From assembly GCA_024195265.1 (NCBI GenBank), contig JAJLRJ010000005.1, forward strand, positions 23,985,855-24,049,854: DNA of 64,000 nt. The letters run 5' to 3'. The position numbers were made by a program, and so were the translations under genes. The DNA comes from Dendrophyllia cribrosa. Taxonomy: Eukaryota; Cnidaria; Anthozoa; Scleractinia; Dendrophylliidae. The notes below the pieces were generated by a model, which made no database searches, was not told the origin of the DNA, and was given only the letters and a program-made list of their open reading frames with translations. Numbering within the stretch: the first letter of the stretch is position 1; each line of letters starts with the position of its first letter. Shown here one piece after another: positions 33,282 through 44,572 of the stretch.

Positions 33282-34346
33282 TCAAACCCGATCAGCCCGC
33301 GAGTGTGTTTGGATCGCGCTGTAATTGTGGGTAAACTCTGGGTGCATTTTCCCACATCCTGGTACGATGCAAACATGTTGAAATTTGCATCGAGGCCAGT
33401 GGCACCCAGTTGGAGAGTTGTACAGTCGACAAACTGGTGTTTCTACTGGTTGTCTAGTAGTGTTGCTGCCCCTTCCAATGTCTCCGGTGCGCTTGGTTGT
33501 AGGTAGTGGCATTTGTCGTTTCTTCAAAAATCTCGTGTGTAAATGCTGGGAGTCACTGCCCCAGCGAAACTGATGGCGGTGTTGAAGCTTTCGGTACTCG
33601 TTATCGTACAGTATCACTGACTGCCACGTGTGGTCCTCGATCAGCTCCGCAATCTTCACCATATACGCGAGGTAGTCCTGTACAGCAGAAGTTTCCATTT
33701 TTTGGCTCAGTAGCACATTTAAGATTTTAACACTGGCTCCCATCCACTGTGAAAGGGAAATGGTCTCCAGTGATGGCGATTTTTTCTTGTACGCTCGCAC
33801 AATTACCTGAGCCCCGCCGCTTGAGCCGATCTCGTGTTCCTCTGGCTCAGTGACGCCTGCGTATACATCAATGAATTCAGGGATTAGGAGTGGTTTGTCA
33901 TCCTTTTTACCTGAAGTTGGTTTTCCAAGGTAGACGTGTGGGTTGAGGTCTATTCTAGTGGAATCCATGGCCTGCCCAGGTGACATACTCGTGTTGGGTA
34001 GGAGTTCGTCGAGCCCTCCACAGGCCAGTAGGGCGTCAAGTCTCCCGCCATCATCCAGTTTTTTGAGCAGCTCATCTAGGCCCTGGTTCTTCGCGAGACT
34101 GGTGGTGGTTACAGGCGCGGTGGAGCCGCCATCGCTAAGCGGTTTTCCTTTCGGTTTTAATGCCATCACTGCCTTAACCAAGAGTTTTGTTTGTCCTTTT
34201 GTAAGGCCCAACTCGTCAATGTCGCTTTTGTCTAGTAAGGAGAGCGCTTCGGAGACGTTAAGGTCCTGCTCTTTCAAAGTGTCTGCCGTTTTCTTTGTTA
34301 AACCATTATCTTCGCACCACTTCGCAAATTCAAATTCGTCTGCCAT
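33282..34346 (-). CDS. Retrotransposon gag-like protein
   Basis: 354 residues starting 8 bases inside the left repeat. Residues 1-65 (FAKWCEDNGLTKKTADTLKE ...) resemble a SAM-like helical fold as in some invertebrate gag proteins. Residues about 200-260 form a helical region. The C-terminus has a CCCH zinc finger, C-x8-C-x4-C-x3-H (CRLYNSPTGC ... CKFQH), followed by C-x4-C-x3-H (CIVPGCGKMH), likely nucleic-acid binding. It ends RADRV then TGA CAA, in frame with the RT gene. The capsid/RNA-binding role is inferred from position and zinc fingers. Confidence 0.85.
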   Translation of the reverse strand: MADEFEFAKWCEDNGLTKKTADTLKEQDLNVSEALSLLDKSDIDELGLTKGQTKLLVKAVMALKPKGKPLSDGGSTAPVTTTSLAKNQGLDELLKKLDDGGRLDALLACGGLDELLPNTSMSPGQAMDSTRIDLNPHVYLGKPTSGKKDDKPLLIPEFIDVYAGVTEPEEHEIGSSGGAQVIVRAYKKKSPSLETISLSQWMGASVKILNVLLSQKMETSAVQDYLAYMVKIAELIEDHTWQSVILYDNEYRKLQHRHQFRWGSDSQHLHTRFLKKRQMPLPTTKRTGDIGRGSNTTRQPVETPVCRLYNSPTGCHWPRCKFQHVCIVPGCGKMHPEFTHNYSAIQTHSRADRV

Positions 34347-34353
34347 CGTTTAC

Positions 34354-34519
34354 AGTAACAGAAAATACAGTAAACCTGCTGCTATGCTCTCGCTCGCTAA
34401 ATGACAAGAATGTTCAGAGTATCTCAAAATCTACACAACTATAAATTCTGTGTGACGTCAATCCGACCGCAATGCCGGCCTCGGATTTTAAACTACGATA
34501 AAGAGATTTTATCTTACAC
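34354..34519 (-). repeat. Split direct repeat A1 (5' end)
   Basis: 166-base partner of 30397-30562, just upstream of gag. Expected to carry the element's promoter; the gag ATG lies 8 bases beyond it. Confidence 0.92.
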
Positions 34520-34605
34520 AAAAAAATGGATATTGAATGCGATTTCGTGGTTTTGAAAACTCACTTACTTTGTTAATCAAGGCGGTAACTAGCCGGTCGT
34601 TGGCA

Positions 34606-34750
34606 TAGCCGGTGGCTGGTGCAAAATACTTGAATAAACATAAGAATATCAGGCGGGTCTGGGGTGAATACTTAACCCTCAGACGTACACGCAAACTTAT
34701 ACCCCCCACCGTGGTATAAGGAGGGAGGGGGGGGGGGGGGGGGGGGGTGT
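34606..34750. repeat. TTAA/G-run repeat fragment
   Basis: GGCATAGCCGGTGGCTGGTG onward repeats 11383-11460. TTAACCCTCAGACGTACACG follows, then a poly-G tract at about 34726-34747. Related in design to the other G-run elements, but the body is missing. Confidence 0.5.
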
Positions 34751-35487
34751 TGCAAATGATTTTTTTCCTAGAGTTGCAAAATAACATACAATTAAACATT
34801 TTGATGCTTTTGGTAGCATTTTATATGTTTTTTTTTTCACCGAAAAATGGCTTGACCTCATGCTACTTATGACGTCATAATAGGACTAAACGGAACACAA
34901 TAGATCAAGTAGTGTGGAACAATAGTGCAGATCAGAAGAATAGAGTAGAAGTAGATTACATTTCATGGTATTTCGCTGTGTGTGCTGAACTGATCAGCGA
35001 GTTCTACGATTTGTACCCACTGCATAAATGATAATGTACTATGCAAACATCAAGCTGAAACAACTGAAAACGTTCATGTCTTGGCCATAAAGTTTTGTTA
35101 AGTGTATTATTACATTTTTCCCATAAGGAATCTATGATATCACAGTTTCTCTATGATTCCAAGTTTAATACAAGAATAAATTATGCATTTCAAGAAAACC
35201 GTACAATCTCCCAGCATTTGATAATTTGTTCCTTCCTTCCACACCACACATATATAAGTGGTTAAGTTTTTACCAAACAACTTCCTAGATATATAATTTA
35301 TTGAAACTATGACAACATAAGATTGGAGAGCGCTGAAAAAAAAAACAATATTTACCGTGAAATGCCAAAAAGTAAGGCGTATAAAATAATGTATCCAAAA
35401 AATTAAAACGCATAGAACAGTGACATACAACATTCTCACGTATTTTAAATTTGCACAGTGGTGAACAACTCCTTTTTTATTTTCGCT

Positions 35488-35642
35488 ACGATCGCTGCGA
35501 TCGCTGAAAAAACGTTCCGTGCTTGTAGCGAAATGGACTACGCCACTCTCCAGCGATCGTAGCGATTATGTTGAAAGTATGGAAAGTGACTTAGTCCATT
35601 TCGCTACAAGCGCTGAACGTTTTTTTAGCGATCGCAGCGATC
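35488..35642. mobile_element. MITE rich in CGATCG
   Basis: Inverted arms of about 55 bases: CGATCGCTGCGATCGCTGAA through TTGTAGCGAAATGGACTA, and the reverse. Non-coding. Confidence 0.7.
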
Positions 35643-37891
35643 ATATGGAAACCAGGCTTAAAAACGTTTCCCTTGATGCACTGGAGAAAGTTACATTTCG
35701 TTCTGAAAAAGTATTCTTTCAGATGCACGCACGAAAATATGGTTGAATATGTTAATTGTCTGATTATGTAAACCGACATGGTCTATTTATAAAGCTAATT
35801 GGAGTTATTAGACTACGCTCAACGGAACTCTTAGGCAGTTTTAATTTAACCAGCTCAAACACATTATTTGATGCATGTATGTAGTCGCCAGCAGTTTGAG
35901 TTCATAATTAACCGCGCTGAAAGATAACTAATAAAAACCTTTAGCTTGGAAGTTTTGAATGCCAATTGGGCGGTAAAACGAGACATTAAACAATTTAATT
36001 TCTGTTATTTTATGCATGATTATTTGGCGTTCTCATATTAAAAGTGTTATTTTTTCCTTTACTGTTTTAAAGTTACAGGTGACAAATAATAAGATGTGTA
36101 TTATTTTTTTTTTCAGTTAAGCTTTCCTTTTTTCTCAGATAAACTGCAGACAGTACCAGAAGAACTCTCACAGGAAAACAATTATTTCATCGTAAAGGTT
36201 CCAATTAGTACCGTATGTTCTAAAGATGGGACACAGTTGGTCAGTTGAGTCTTTGTTCAATTGCAACACAAGTATCAGCTAATATGCTGATAGACTTTAA
36301 TCGTCGGATCGCTCCGACCAAGCCTACGCGCACAAAATCTCCTTGGTGTAGGAAAAAGGGGCAGGTTATTAAAACTTCCCTTGGAATTATCTAAAGTATT
36401 TTTAGGTACATTTTTGTACAAGTTTTATTTTATATTATGTTAAAAATATTTATATACTTTTATTGCGATCGACACTTTTAAATTAATGTGTTTCTTTAGT
36501 ATATGTCATTTTTGTCCGTTGATAGAGCAGAATATTATCAAAGTAAAAAACTGCATAATATTGCTCTGAATTCTGAGCAGTGTCCAAAAGCATATCTTGG
36601 AATAAAGTATTTTTTCCGATTAAAACGTAAAGGATCTGTTAACTAATTCGTTTTAGTTTTTGCGAAAAAAGTTTTTAAATTCACATTCGAAAGCTTTAAA
36701 CCAGTTAGCCGAGTGAGCTGGTTTTGAATTTAACACGGCCTTTTTCAAGAAACCAATTGAGCAGTTTTGAACAACGCGTTAACATGAAACATGTTTTTCT
36801 TGATTTACTTGAGAGAAAATTCATACCATAAAAATGGCTTTAGATGGCTTTTAAGACTATTATTTTTTTTCAAGTCACCATTGTAACAGCAATGAAAATA
36901 AACAACAATACAGCTACAAACCAAATACTAATTGCAGTAGTCAGCAATACGTGTTTTATAGACCTCGAGCTCCCTGATTATATCAATCCACAATGCCGTT
37001 GTATTTTTGTTATCGTTGTTGTCGAACCATCAGCATGATCGAATTAACATCGAATTCCTCTTTCTGTACTTTTATTTAAAAAGACGGGTTTCATCAAAAG
37101 CACGGAAGAGTGTAAGTGACAATACTTTAAACATGACTCGCACCGGATGAAGCAATTCTCGACCCACGAGGACTTGCTAATAACTGCTACACTAGTAGGT
37201 TCTCGACGCTTTTCTAATAGGGACCTTAAGATTTAAGTACGAGTACGAGATTGAGTACGAGTACGACTCTGTTGCTGACCAGTGGATGAGGATGCTTATG
37301 AGAAATAATATTGTTGTAAAAAGTGATTATCTAAAGCACGCGAACTACGTTTCAAAAGACGTACTCGTACTCGTACTACTTGTAGTCCGATCTAAAGTTC
37401 CCTAATATTAGGCAATCATTTCTTCCGACGACGTCCTTGTGAAACCCAATTCAAAACATTTCCTTTATCAATAAAGCCGAAACAATTAAAAGGCAAGTTA
37501 ATACAGCATGGAAAGGAACTTTCCTAATTTTCATAAATTAAACCGGAGATTTCTGTCTTTTTTAGAAGAAATTAAAGATACGGAAATCCAAAAAGGGAAG
37601 AAAACACTCCAAAAGCTAATATTACGGCAGCTGACAAAGTGACAGAAGTAATCTTATTTCTTCAAGTTTGTTTGCTAACTGAAGCTAGCTTTTTATTCAT
37701 TGGTTTTCAAAGCTTGTTATGTTATCCCGACAATTATATGCATATCGCTTATAACAAAGGCAAGACTTCTTTTAACCATAAATTTTCAAACACTATTACC
37801 TATATGGCATGAAGATATTGCCTAGCGCTGGAGAAAATATATTGTAGTTCGACCCAGAACAAACGAATTTCGAGATTTTTTCCAAGCAGTC
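35643..37891. other. Intergenic upstream of a GPCR gene
   Basis: No gene or RNA recognised. At about 37235-37270 and 37360-37380 inverted runs of ACGAGTACGAGT / ACTCGTACTCGT form a potential hairpin. Confidence 0.4.
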
Positions 37892-39010
37892 ATGAATAAC
37901 AGCAATATCACAGAAACATCGAACGATAATGAGCTAGTTGTCTTGTGCGATACTGTAGATCGCAAAACAGTGGAAATTGGCGGGGCCATCATTAGCGCTT
38001 TTATCTTCATAACATCTCTTTTAGGTAACGCGTTGGTAGTCATAGTGGTTTACAGAGAGCAGCGAATGAGAACAATCGTGAACTTGTTGATCGTTAACAT
38101 GGCCGTTTCTGATCTTTTGTGCACCCTGTTCGTTATTCCGAGAGTTATCACACAGACATTCAGCTATCCGCACGCTTGGCTCATTACAGGAACTGTAGGT
38201 GACGCCTTATGCAAAATTGTTTTCTTTTTTCAAGACGTAACTGTAGCCGTGTCATTGCTGTGCCTACTGATCATTGCCATTGAGCGCTACTACGCGATTT
38301 CGGGTCCTGTTATCGCAGATACTTCACAGCCGAACAGGTGCACAGTGCTGATTTTAACTACTTGGTTGTTGGCATGTATAATGTATGCAACGCACTTTTA
38401 CACTTTCAAGTTATTCAGCGAAGACGAAGGTGCTGTTTGCGTTCACACCTGGAAACCACTTCTTGCAGATTCATTTGAAGCCTGGAAAATCGAATTTCTT
38501 GTCCATACGATCCTGTTTGTGTTCATTCCATTTATAGTTGTAACTACCCTTTACATAAAAATTATTGTCCGAATCAGACGCATGCTTATTCCAGAAGATG
38601 TGAGCTTCACTGGACAAAGACGTCATCTAAAGCGTAACCGAAACGTGCTTCGTGTGTTGCTCACAGTAGTTATCGCCTTCGGCTGCTGCTGGTTTCCTTT
38701 CTTAATTTATACATACGTAGTTACTTTCATCTGGTTTAACAACGACCTTGATCCGCCGTGTAGTGTGAAGTTCATCGGAGAATGCACTTTGCATTTAACA
38801 TATCTTAATTCCTCTATAAATCCAGCCATTTATTTTGTGTTCAGTGTCAATTATCGCAACGGACTGACCAGATTTATTTGGTCTTGTTTATCGCCCTCCT
38901 CTAGCAACTTCGGGAAACATATCGCGACTCCGCGCACCAAACGTCCGCCAAAGGGCGGATTTGGAGTTGTAGAGTGTCAAGAAGTAGAACTACACGTTAT
39001 CAATCCCTGA
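37892..39010 (+). CDS. Class A GPCR, peptide-receptor-like
   Basis: Complete single-exon receptor of 372 residues. Sequons at N2 and N5; N46 in TM1, D74 in TM2, C107 at TM3 with a matching cysteine in ECL2 (GAVCVHTW), ERY 131-133, CWFP 266-269, NPAIY 310-314. ICL3 is four residues shorter, and the C-terminal tail differs from the paralog at 5822-6928 (here ending in a GFGVVECQEVELHVINP tail). Identity across the transmembrane region is high by eye, so these arose by duplication. Their opposite orientations and 30-kb spacing show later rearrangement or a dispersed cluster. Signalling receptor at the plasma membrane; ligand unknown. Confidence 0.94.
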   Translation: MNNSNITETSNDNELVVLCDTVDRKTVEIGGAIISAFIFITSLLGNALVVIVVYREQRMRTIVNLLIVNMAVSDLLCTLFVIPRVITQTFSYPHAWLITGTVGDALCKIVFFFQDVTVAVSLLCLLIIAIERYYAISGPVIADTSQPNRCTVLILTTWLLACIMYATHFYTFKLFSEDEGAVCVHTWKPLLADSFEAWKIEFLVHTILFVFIPFIVVTTLYIKIIVRIRRMLIPEDVSFTGQRRHLKRNRNVLRVLLTVVIAFGCCWFPFLIYTYVVTFIWFNNDLDPPCSVKFIGECTLHLTYLNSSINPAIYFVFSVNYRNGLTRFIWSCLSPSSSNFGKHIATPRTKRPPKGGFGVVECQEVELHVINP

Positions 39011-40159
39011 GTCAAAACAAATTAAATATTATACACCAAAGAGAACCCAGTATCGAAGGTTACAAAAACATCACATTTCCTTTTGAAATATTGTCAAGCG
39101 AAATATACCAAAAATTTCTGCTTTCAATGAATCAAAATTGGAACTAATTTATAAATTGTTTAATTCGTCTTGCAAAGTAAAAAGGGAAATATTGCTTTCA
39201 GCTTTATATATGCATGTATTTCCAGTTCTCTAGCCTCTGAGTTACTAATTCGCCTGGTATATATAGAATATACGTGTATTTGAAAATTGCAATTTCTTTT
39301 CTTAGTTAGTAATTGCACCATTAGTGAAATGAAGCCTTACAGAGGCTGATTTAAGGTGTGATGCCGTTTATTGAATTTTTAATGTACAAATGTTATTCGA
39401 CGTACTGTCCTCATTACAGAATATGCAGTGTAAAATTCGCCTGGTGGGATTTTCTTCTTAAACATTCAGATGTTAATTTTTATCCATTTTCACTTTTATT
39501 TTCAACAACCTTAATTCATCAAAAGTAATAGGAGGACTACTTACTGCTTTTACAATTTATACTCTTCAAAATCCACCTGGTGGGATTGACTGTATATACT
39601 TCAAAATTCAAAGCTCCATTTTATGAACTATGCAAATTTTCACAGTCCGAAAGGAAAAAATTAACAGAATTTTTGACACACATACGGATATGAAAAGAAA
39701 ACAGTAGGTGATATGCATACTTTGTGTTTACACGAGTTTTATTAATATTTTTTTTTGGATAAAACGTATAATTATGATTGTCTGTTATTTCCTTTTTTTC
39801 TCATTCCTCACTGGTTTAAAATGATCCGCCATGCCTTTTTGAAGCAAATGTTTTTCTGTATCATCTTCAACGTATCAATTTCGTGAATTTGAAACGTAGG
39901 TGTTGTCCCTATTCCGTGGCGAAAAATAATTATAAGTCTATATATATGACATTCTGTTTGCTAACGCGTAATAAAGTAATATTAGTAACAAATGTATTGT
40001 ACATATTTAGGCTTTCATTACGGTTATGCAATTTTAGAGGGATTCCACGTTTCATATCTGCAAAATAGAACAAAATCAGAAACGCGTAATGTTTTGCCTA
40101 GTCCTGAGCTCAACGAATAATAGCTCTTTCTTTACGTGGTATAAGTTGAAATATGCGAA
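39011..40159. other. Intergenic, nothing recognised
   Basis: AT-rich region after the GPCR gene. The phrase TTCGCCTGGT(A/G) recurs at about 39250 and 39438 without forming an evident element. Confidence 0.35.
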
Positions 40160-40645
40160 CGAGCTATGTCATCATTTTTCAGTGTTACTTTATAAAGCCG
40201 ACAGACATATTTATATCAGTGGAAACCCAAAAGGAATTGAATGGTTCAGTTTTGTTTAAAATTACTCTTCTAGCGCTCTAAGAGCAAAATACTTGTCTTA
40301 GGCTGCAGATGACCAGATTGGAAATAAATTGCAACTTAAAAAATGGAGCCAATTTCTTTTTTTATTTCATGTTTATCGCTCTGTGTCTTTAAAAAAAAAT
40401 CTTTACAATTCAAATTATGGTTGATTATCTCTTCGAAAATTCTCTTTATAATTTCCTTAAAAGTATTACGCTCTGTGTCTTTAAAAAAAAATCTTTACAA
40501 TTCAAATTATGGTTGATTATCTCTACGAAAATTCTCTTTATAATTTCCTTAAAAGTATTACGTATATGGAAAATGCACTCAGTTTTAATTTGGGACACTT
40601 TTGACCCGAAGCCGTCAAAATCCTCATGATATTAAGCTTCATTAA
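40160..40645. repeat. Dispersed repeat, copy 2 with internal tandem
   Basis: Diverged copy of 8097-8536. It contains a near-perfect 92-base tandem duplication, 40377-40468 and 40469-40560, each beginning CGCTCTGTGTCTTTAAAAAA. A poly-C tract of about 30 bases follows at 40669-40699. Confidence 0.7.
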
Positions 40646-40666
40646 AAAGAAAAAAAAAAAGGAATC

Positions 40667-40702
<36 letters not shown>

Positions 40703-40977
40703 TCCTCCTAGGTCAATGTAAAAAAAGTTGGGATTTCGGACCTTAATCCACTTTAGACATATTTGTTTGTTTGCTTTCGTGACGGCCAATCACCGGTCGA
40801 CAAGCTCAAGCTCTGAATATCATGCATTAGATAAACATGACTATGGGTAACACATGGAAATAGCTGTGGCAAAATTATTGCCTGCGTGCGAATTCGTGCG
40901 AAATGCTCTATAACACAATTTTCGCTAAAATTTATACTATTTTTCTCTTATTTTCGCTATGCGTAGGAAGAATCGAT

Positions 40978-41131
40978 AGGTGGTTTTCACGTTACGTCAC
41001 GGCGGCCATGTTGGTGCACACCTACAAAAGAATTTTAATGAACTTCTTTTGTCATGTGCACCAACATGGCCGCCATGGCCTTTGTCATTTGAGTCCCACA
41101 GGACTGAAGGTCACGTGAGTGAAAACCATCT
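40978..41131. mobile_element. MITE-like foldback
   Basis: AGGTGGTTTTCACG at the left and GTGAAAACCATCT at the right, with long inner inverted arms (GGCGGCCATGTTGGTGCACA and its reverse). About 154 bases. Target duplication unclear. Confidence 0.65.
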
Positions 41132-43420
41132 ATTGGTAAATGAAATCTGCTATTGTGTTTCCCTGAGAATATAGTTATAATACTGAAAGAAAAGTGTTTT
41201 TTTTTTCTTTCCATCATTTTTTTAGAGCTTATGCAAATTGTACTCTAAATATCTAAGATAAGAAATTTAGTACTGAATGCTATTTTCGGAATAATACTTA
41301 TGTTGTAAGCGGTTGATGTTATTAGAGCTTTTCCCCACAGGTCACATTACGCAATCACTGTTATTATGAGCTTGGGCTGCCGTGTCATCATCTTCCAAAA
41401 TTTGTACAGCTACAAAGCTAGTATTACGTCAAGCTCAAAATATATCAGATATCGGTCGTGGACAGTATGATAACTGTCATGTGATTTTGAAACAATCTAA
41501 AGTATAGTAGCCACGAACGATCTCCCAAGTGCGAAGTCGTATCCTATTCTTTGCAACAGTCGCACAGAACAGTTGATACGTCTTAATCGGCCTTAAAACC
41601 TGTATAGCCGGTTGTTGGGTGTGCCTGCGAAATTGCTTTCCATGTTAAAAAACAAAACGTTAAGTCCAAGGTTTCAAAATCATAAACTGCCGACCCACAC
41701 AAATAAAAGTTTTCTCTTTATCGGCACTAAGTAAAGCCGATTTGGTCGAGTCATCATACACCTCCCCGCGTTTCAAAACTTGTACACCTGCTACAATACA
41801 ACTATAACGTTATGCTAGAATTATACCAGATATCTCAAACTGCTAGTAGCGTCATCTTCTCGTGCTCTGTTCCTGCGCAATTACATCAGGCTAAAAATAT
41901 ACCACATGTCATAAATTGCCTACGGTATAATCCGATCTTATTACGCAGCTAGTCTCTTGGATCATGAAATTACGAACTTTCAACTTGCGCCTAAAAGTAA
42001 CGGGAAAACACGATAATTTACCAAGGTCGATTACGGAATGCCAAAAGTGGGGTGTTTCTTGGTGTTGCGGAAGCCATTGTTGATTAGCTTTTGTGTTGTG
42101 GTGCGGGTATTGTTCAGTGCCTTTTGAATCTTTTGTTTTTCGTCATTTGGTGATCACACCATCCGGAACACCAACAAACTACCCAAAAGTGTCCAAAATC
42201 ATACCCCTCATTACCTTAGGGCTACCGGGTTACCTGATACCCCATGTTACAAAACAGTTGACTGCAAATGTTCCCGTCATATTATTTCTACCCTTGAAGA
42301 TACCGCAATGATTCTAACGGTGGACATTTTAGACTTTAGCGCCCTAAGCGGTACCAATCTAAACATTTTGACCCCTCCAAAACACGACGAGCACCCATGG
42401 CATTTATCTCCTCCCGGGGGAGGACTTCAATACGGTATCGAAGTCCATCCCCAGGGGACACTTCACCTTTATTTAAGAAAAGGTGTAAAAACAAAACAAA
42501 AAAGTTATATTAAGTAATGATCCGCATAAGAAGGATAGCGCTGAACGGCAATGGAATGTCAAACACGATGGAATGTCAAGATTTTTCATTGTTACAACTA
42601 GTGATCTCATTGGCCTAGACTCAAAAACCGCTAAAAAGTTAAGGTTCAAGGTGCATTTTGTCTAATTTTTTTTTAAGGTTTCAAGTAATTTGAGACCCAA
42701 TCGCACAACATACAATTTTTAAAAGAAATTGTAATTGGGGAAATTCATCAAAGAAGCAAAATTATTAGCTATTGCCTTCTGCTATTCTGATTGGTTAAGC
42801 ACGAACATTTCCTAAAATTTATTTGACGCAAATGGATTTTCTTTATTTTTATAATGAAATATAATTATTAACCATCAGCTCCTCCTCTATTCTTGAAATC
42901 AAAGATATTCTATGTGGGAAAGAGCTAATGCCGCAGAACAATGAAGTTTGCTATCGTTCTTATGTGGAACAATACTTAAAGTGCATATAAAAGGCTGATA
43001 CCTCAAATGATGTATTCGTCAGCACCAGGATCAGGCTTGTAAGCGTCTGTTGTATAACGTAGTCAGATTGGCACGTCCTAAGAGTTCATCTTATGAGTCA
43101 GCGTGGGATCTGTATATTGCTCTTAACGCTCTTTCTTGTAACTATTCTCTCAAGCTTCCTTTTGTCCGATGTTTGATCAAACTTTTCCGCCTGTCTGTAC
43201 ACAGCCGAGATTATATAAATGCTTTTGCGAGAATAAACGTGGCCAGACAATCGTCCATTTTGTTCTGTCCAAACTATGTGATTGCTCCCTTTAAGAAATT
43301 ACAAAACAACATAGTAATTAATTAAATATAAAAGAGCTATTTCTAGGTAAATTTGAATAGAAAGGTGGGTGGGTGGAATGGGGGAGCATCTGGGAGCGTC
43401 TGGGAGCGAAGAAATATAGT
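41132..43420. other. Long stretch without a convincing gene
   Basis: Open frames at 42093-42517 and 43050-43325 (plus) have no recognised motif or splice partner. TTAAAGTGCATATAAAAG at about 42976 resembles a terminus of the 8537-10025 element without a visible mate. Confidence 0.35.
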
Positions 43421-43857
43421 CACGTGAAAAAGTCGCAAGTGCAACGCAGGAAAAATTTTAAATGAAACTAGACGTTTCGGCAATGTTCCGTGAACAACGA
43501 TCAGATGTTATCAAAAGGAAGGTTGTGCCGCCAGTGCCTGAACATTTTACGTGACCAAACCAAAACCTCAGCTACATGATGGTAGCAGTGATTAAACCGG
43601 ATCTAGGTGACCAGATCAGAACAAGACGCGAAGAAATGTGTTATATTTTCAAATACAAGATCCCCAAGGCTAGACTTGCGCGCGCTTTTCCTTCGACGAA
43701 CGCGAGTTTGAGATTTCTGAATGTTTCATCGTTTTTCCACGTACGTTAGCAACGAACACATGTTTACTACTGATGAAGGCAGCATTGCCGAAACGTCTAG
43801 TTTCATTTAAACATTTTTACAGCGTAGATCTTAACACTTTTTCGTATAGATATAAAC
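43421..43857. repeat. Penelope-like inverted termini
   Basis: The sequence containing CATTGCCGAAACGTCTAGTT and TTCATTTAAA appears inverted at 43421-43484 and direct at 43783-43857, enclosing about 300 bases. A third copy is at 5545-5620. Inverted terminal fragments of this kind are common remains of Penelope-like retroelements, but no RT or GIY-YIG coding sequence is present. Confidence 0.5.
43770..43812 (+). ncRNA. Hammerhead-like ribozyme motif
   Basis: CTGATGA at 43770-43776, a short stem II (GGCA/TGCC around GCAT) and CGAAACGTC at 43789-43797 reproduce the CUGANGA...GAAA core and a GUC-type cleavage triplet. Stem III is essentially absent (GAAAC runs straight into GTC) and an extra A follows CTGATGA. 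It is probably a relic or a minimal form needing dimer pairing. Such motifs are documented in Penelope-like elements. Confidence 0.4.
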
Positions 43858-44572
43858 AATTGGCAAGTCTTGTGAGACCGTGTTTAGTTTTTAGTGTTTC
43901 AGTAGTGTTTAGTGTTTAAGTCAATCAAAGGTATAAACGCTTGCAGCTTTTGAATACAGCTAAAGGGTTAATGTTTACAGGAAATTATTTCCGAGATCAA
44001 AACCACGAACTATTAATCTATCCTGCTAAAACTGTGCATGTTTTATCCTAAATATTTTATTCAACGTAGAACTGTGGAATATATATAGGCGTTATTCATC
44101 GTGAAGTTGTGTACGGCTGAGTATTTTGACGAGTCAGTTTTTATTTTATCGAGCCTGACGAGTAAACATGCCTAGCCGTATTACACAACTTTTCGCTGAA
44201 TAAATACGAAAGTAATCTTTTCCTAAAATTAAGTTTTTAAAGTTGTTTTTTCTAGCGCGCTGTCAGAAGAGTGCAATAACAGAATAACGTGTCATATTTG
44301 CACTCTAGAATGCTGATGTCGAATAGTAAAAATTCTTATTTCAATTGCAAATAAATACTAGATTAATTAACAATCATTATTCATTTTTGTATTCGCACCT
44401 TCACCACGAGGATAGCGAAGGAGGCTGAAGGAATTATATTCATCTTGACAAATAATTCTAGATTGCAAACGAAACTTTTATAACTTTAATGTTGTTCGAG
44501 GCGAGGAGCAAAGTCATCTGCAGACTACAACATTTTCTGAAGCGAAGATTTATTTTGTCAACTTGTGGATGA

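Larger units (their letters stand above)
30316..34519 (-). mobile_element. DIRS-superfamily tyrosine-recombinase retrotransposon
   Basis: A 4204-base element in minus orientation with split direct repeats in the order A1 (34519-34354), coding region, B1 (30629-30563), A2 (30562-30397), B2 (30382-30316). A copies are 166 bases and B copies 67 bases, nearly identical within each pair. This A1...B1A2-B2 layout is the hallmark of PAT/Ngaro-type YR retrotransposons, which integrate through a circular intermediate without target duplication. Coding order is gag, RT/RNase H, tyrosine recombinase; no methyltransferase domain is seen, unlike DIRS1. Near-identical repeats and full-length frames imply recent activity. 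Confidence 0.93.

Noticed and set aside
33385..34404. Plus-strand open frames opposite gag
   Set aside because: Shadows of the gag frame; serine/proline-rich antisense composition without motifs.
42093..43325. Several 70-90 codon frames on the plus strand
   Set aside because: No domains, no conserved partners, and typical chance length for this much non-coding DNA.
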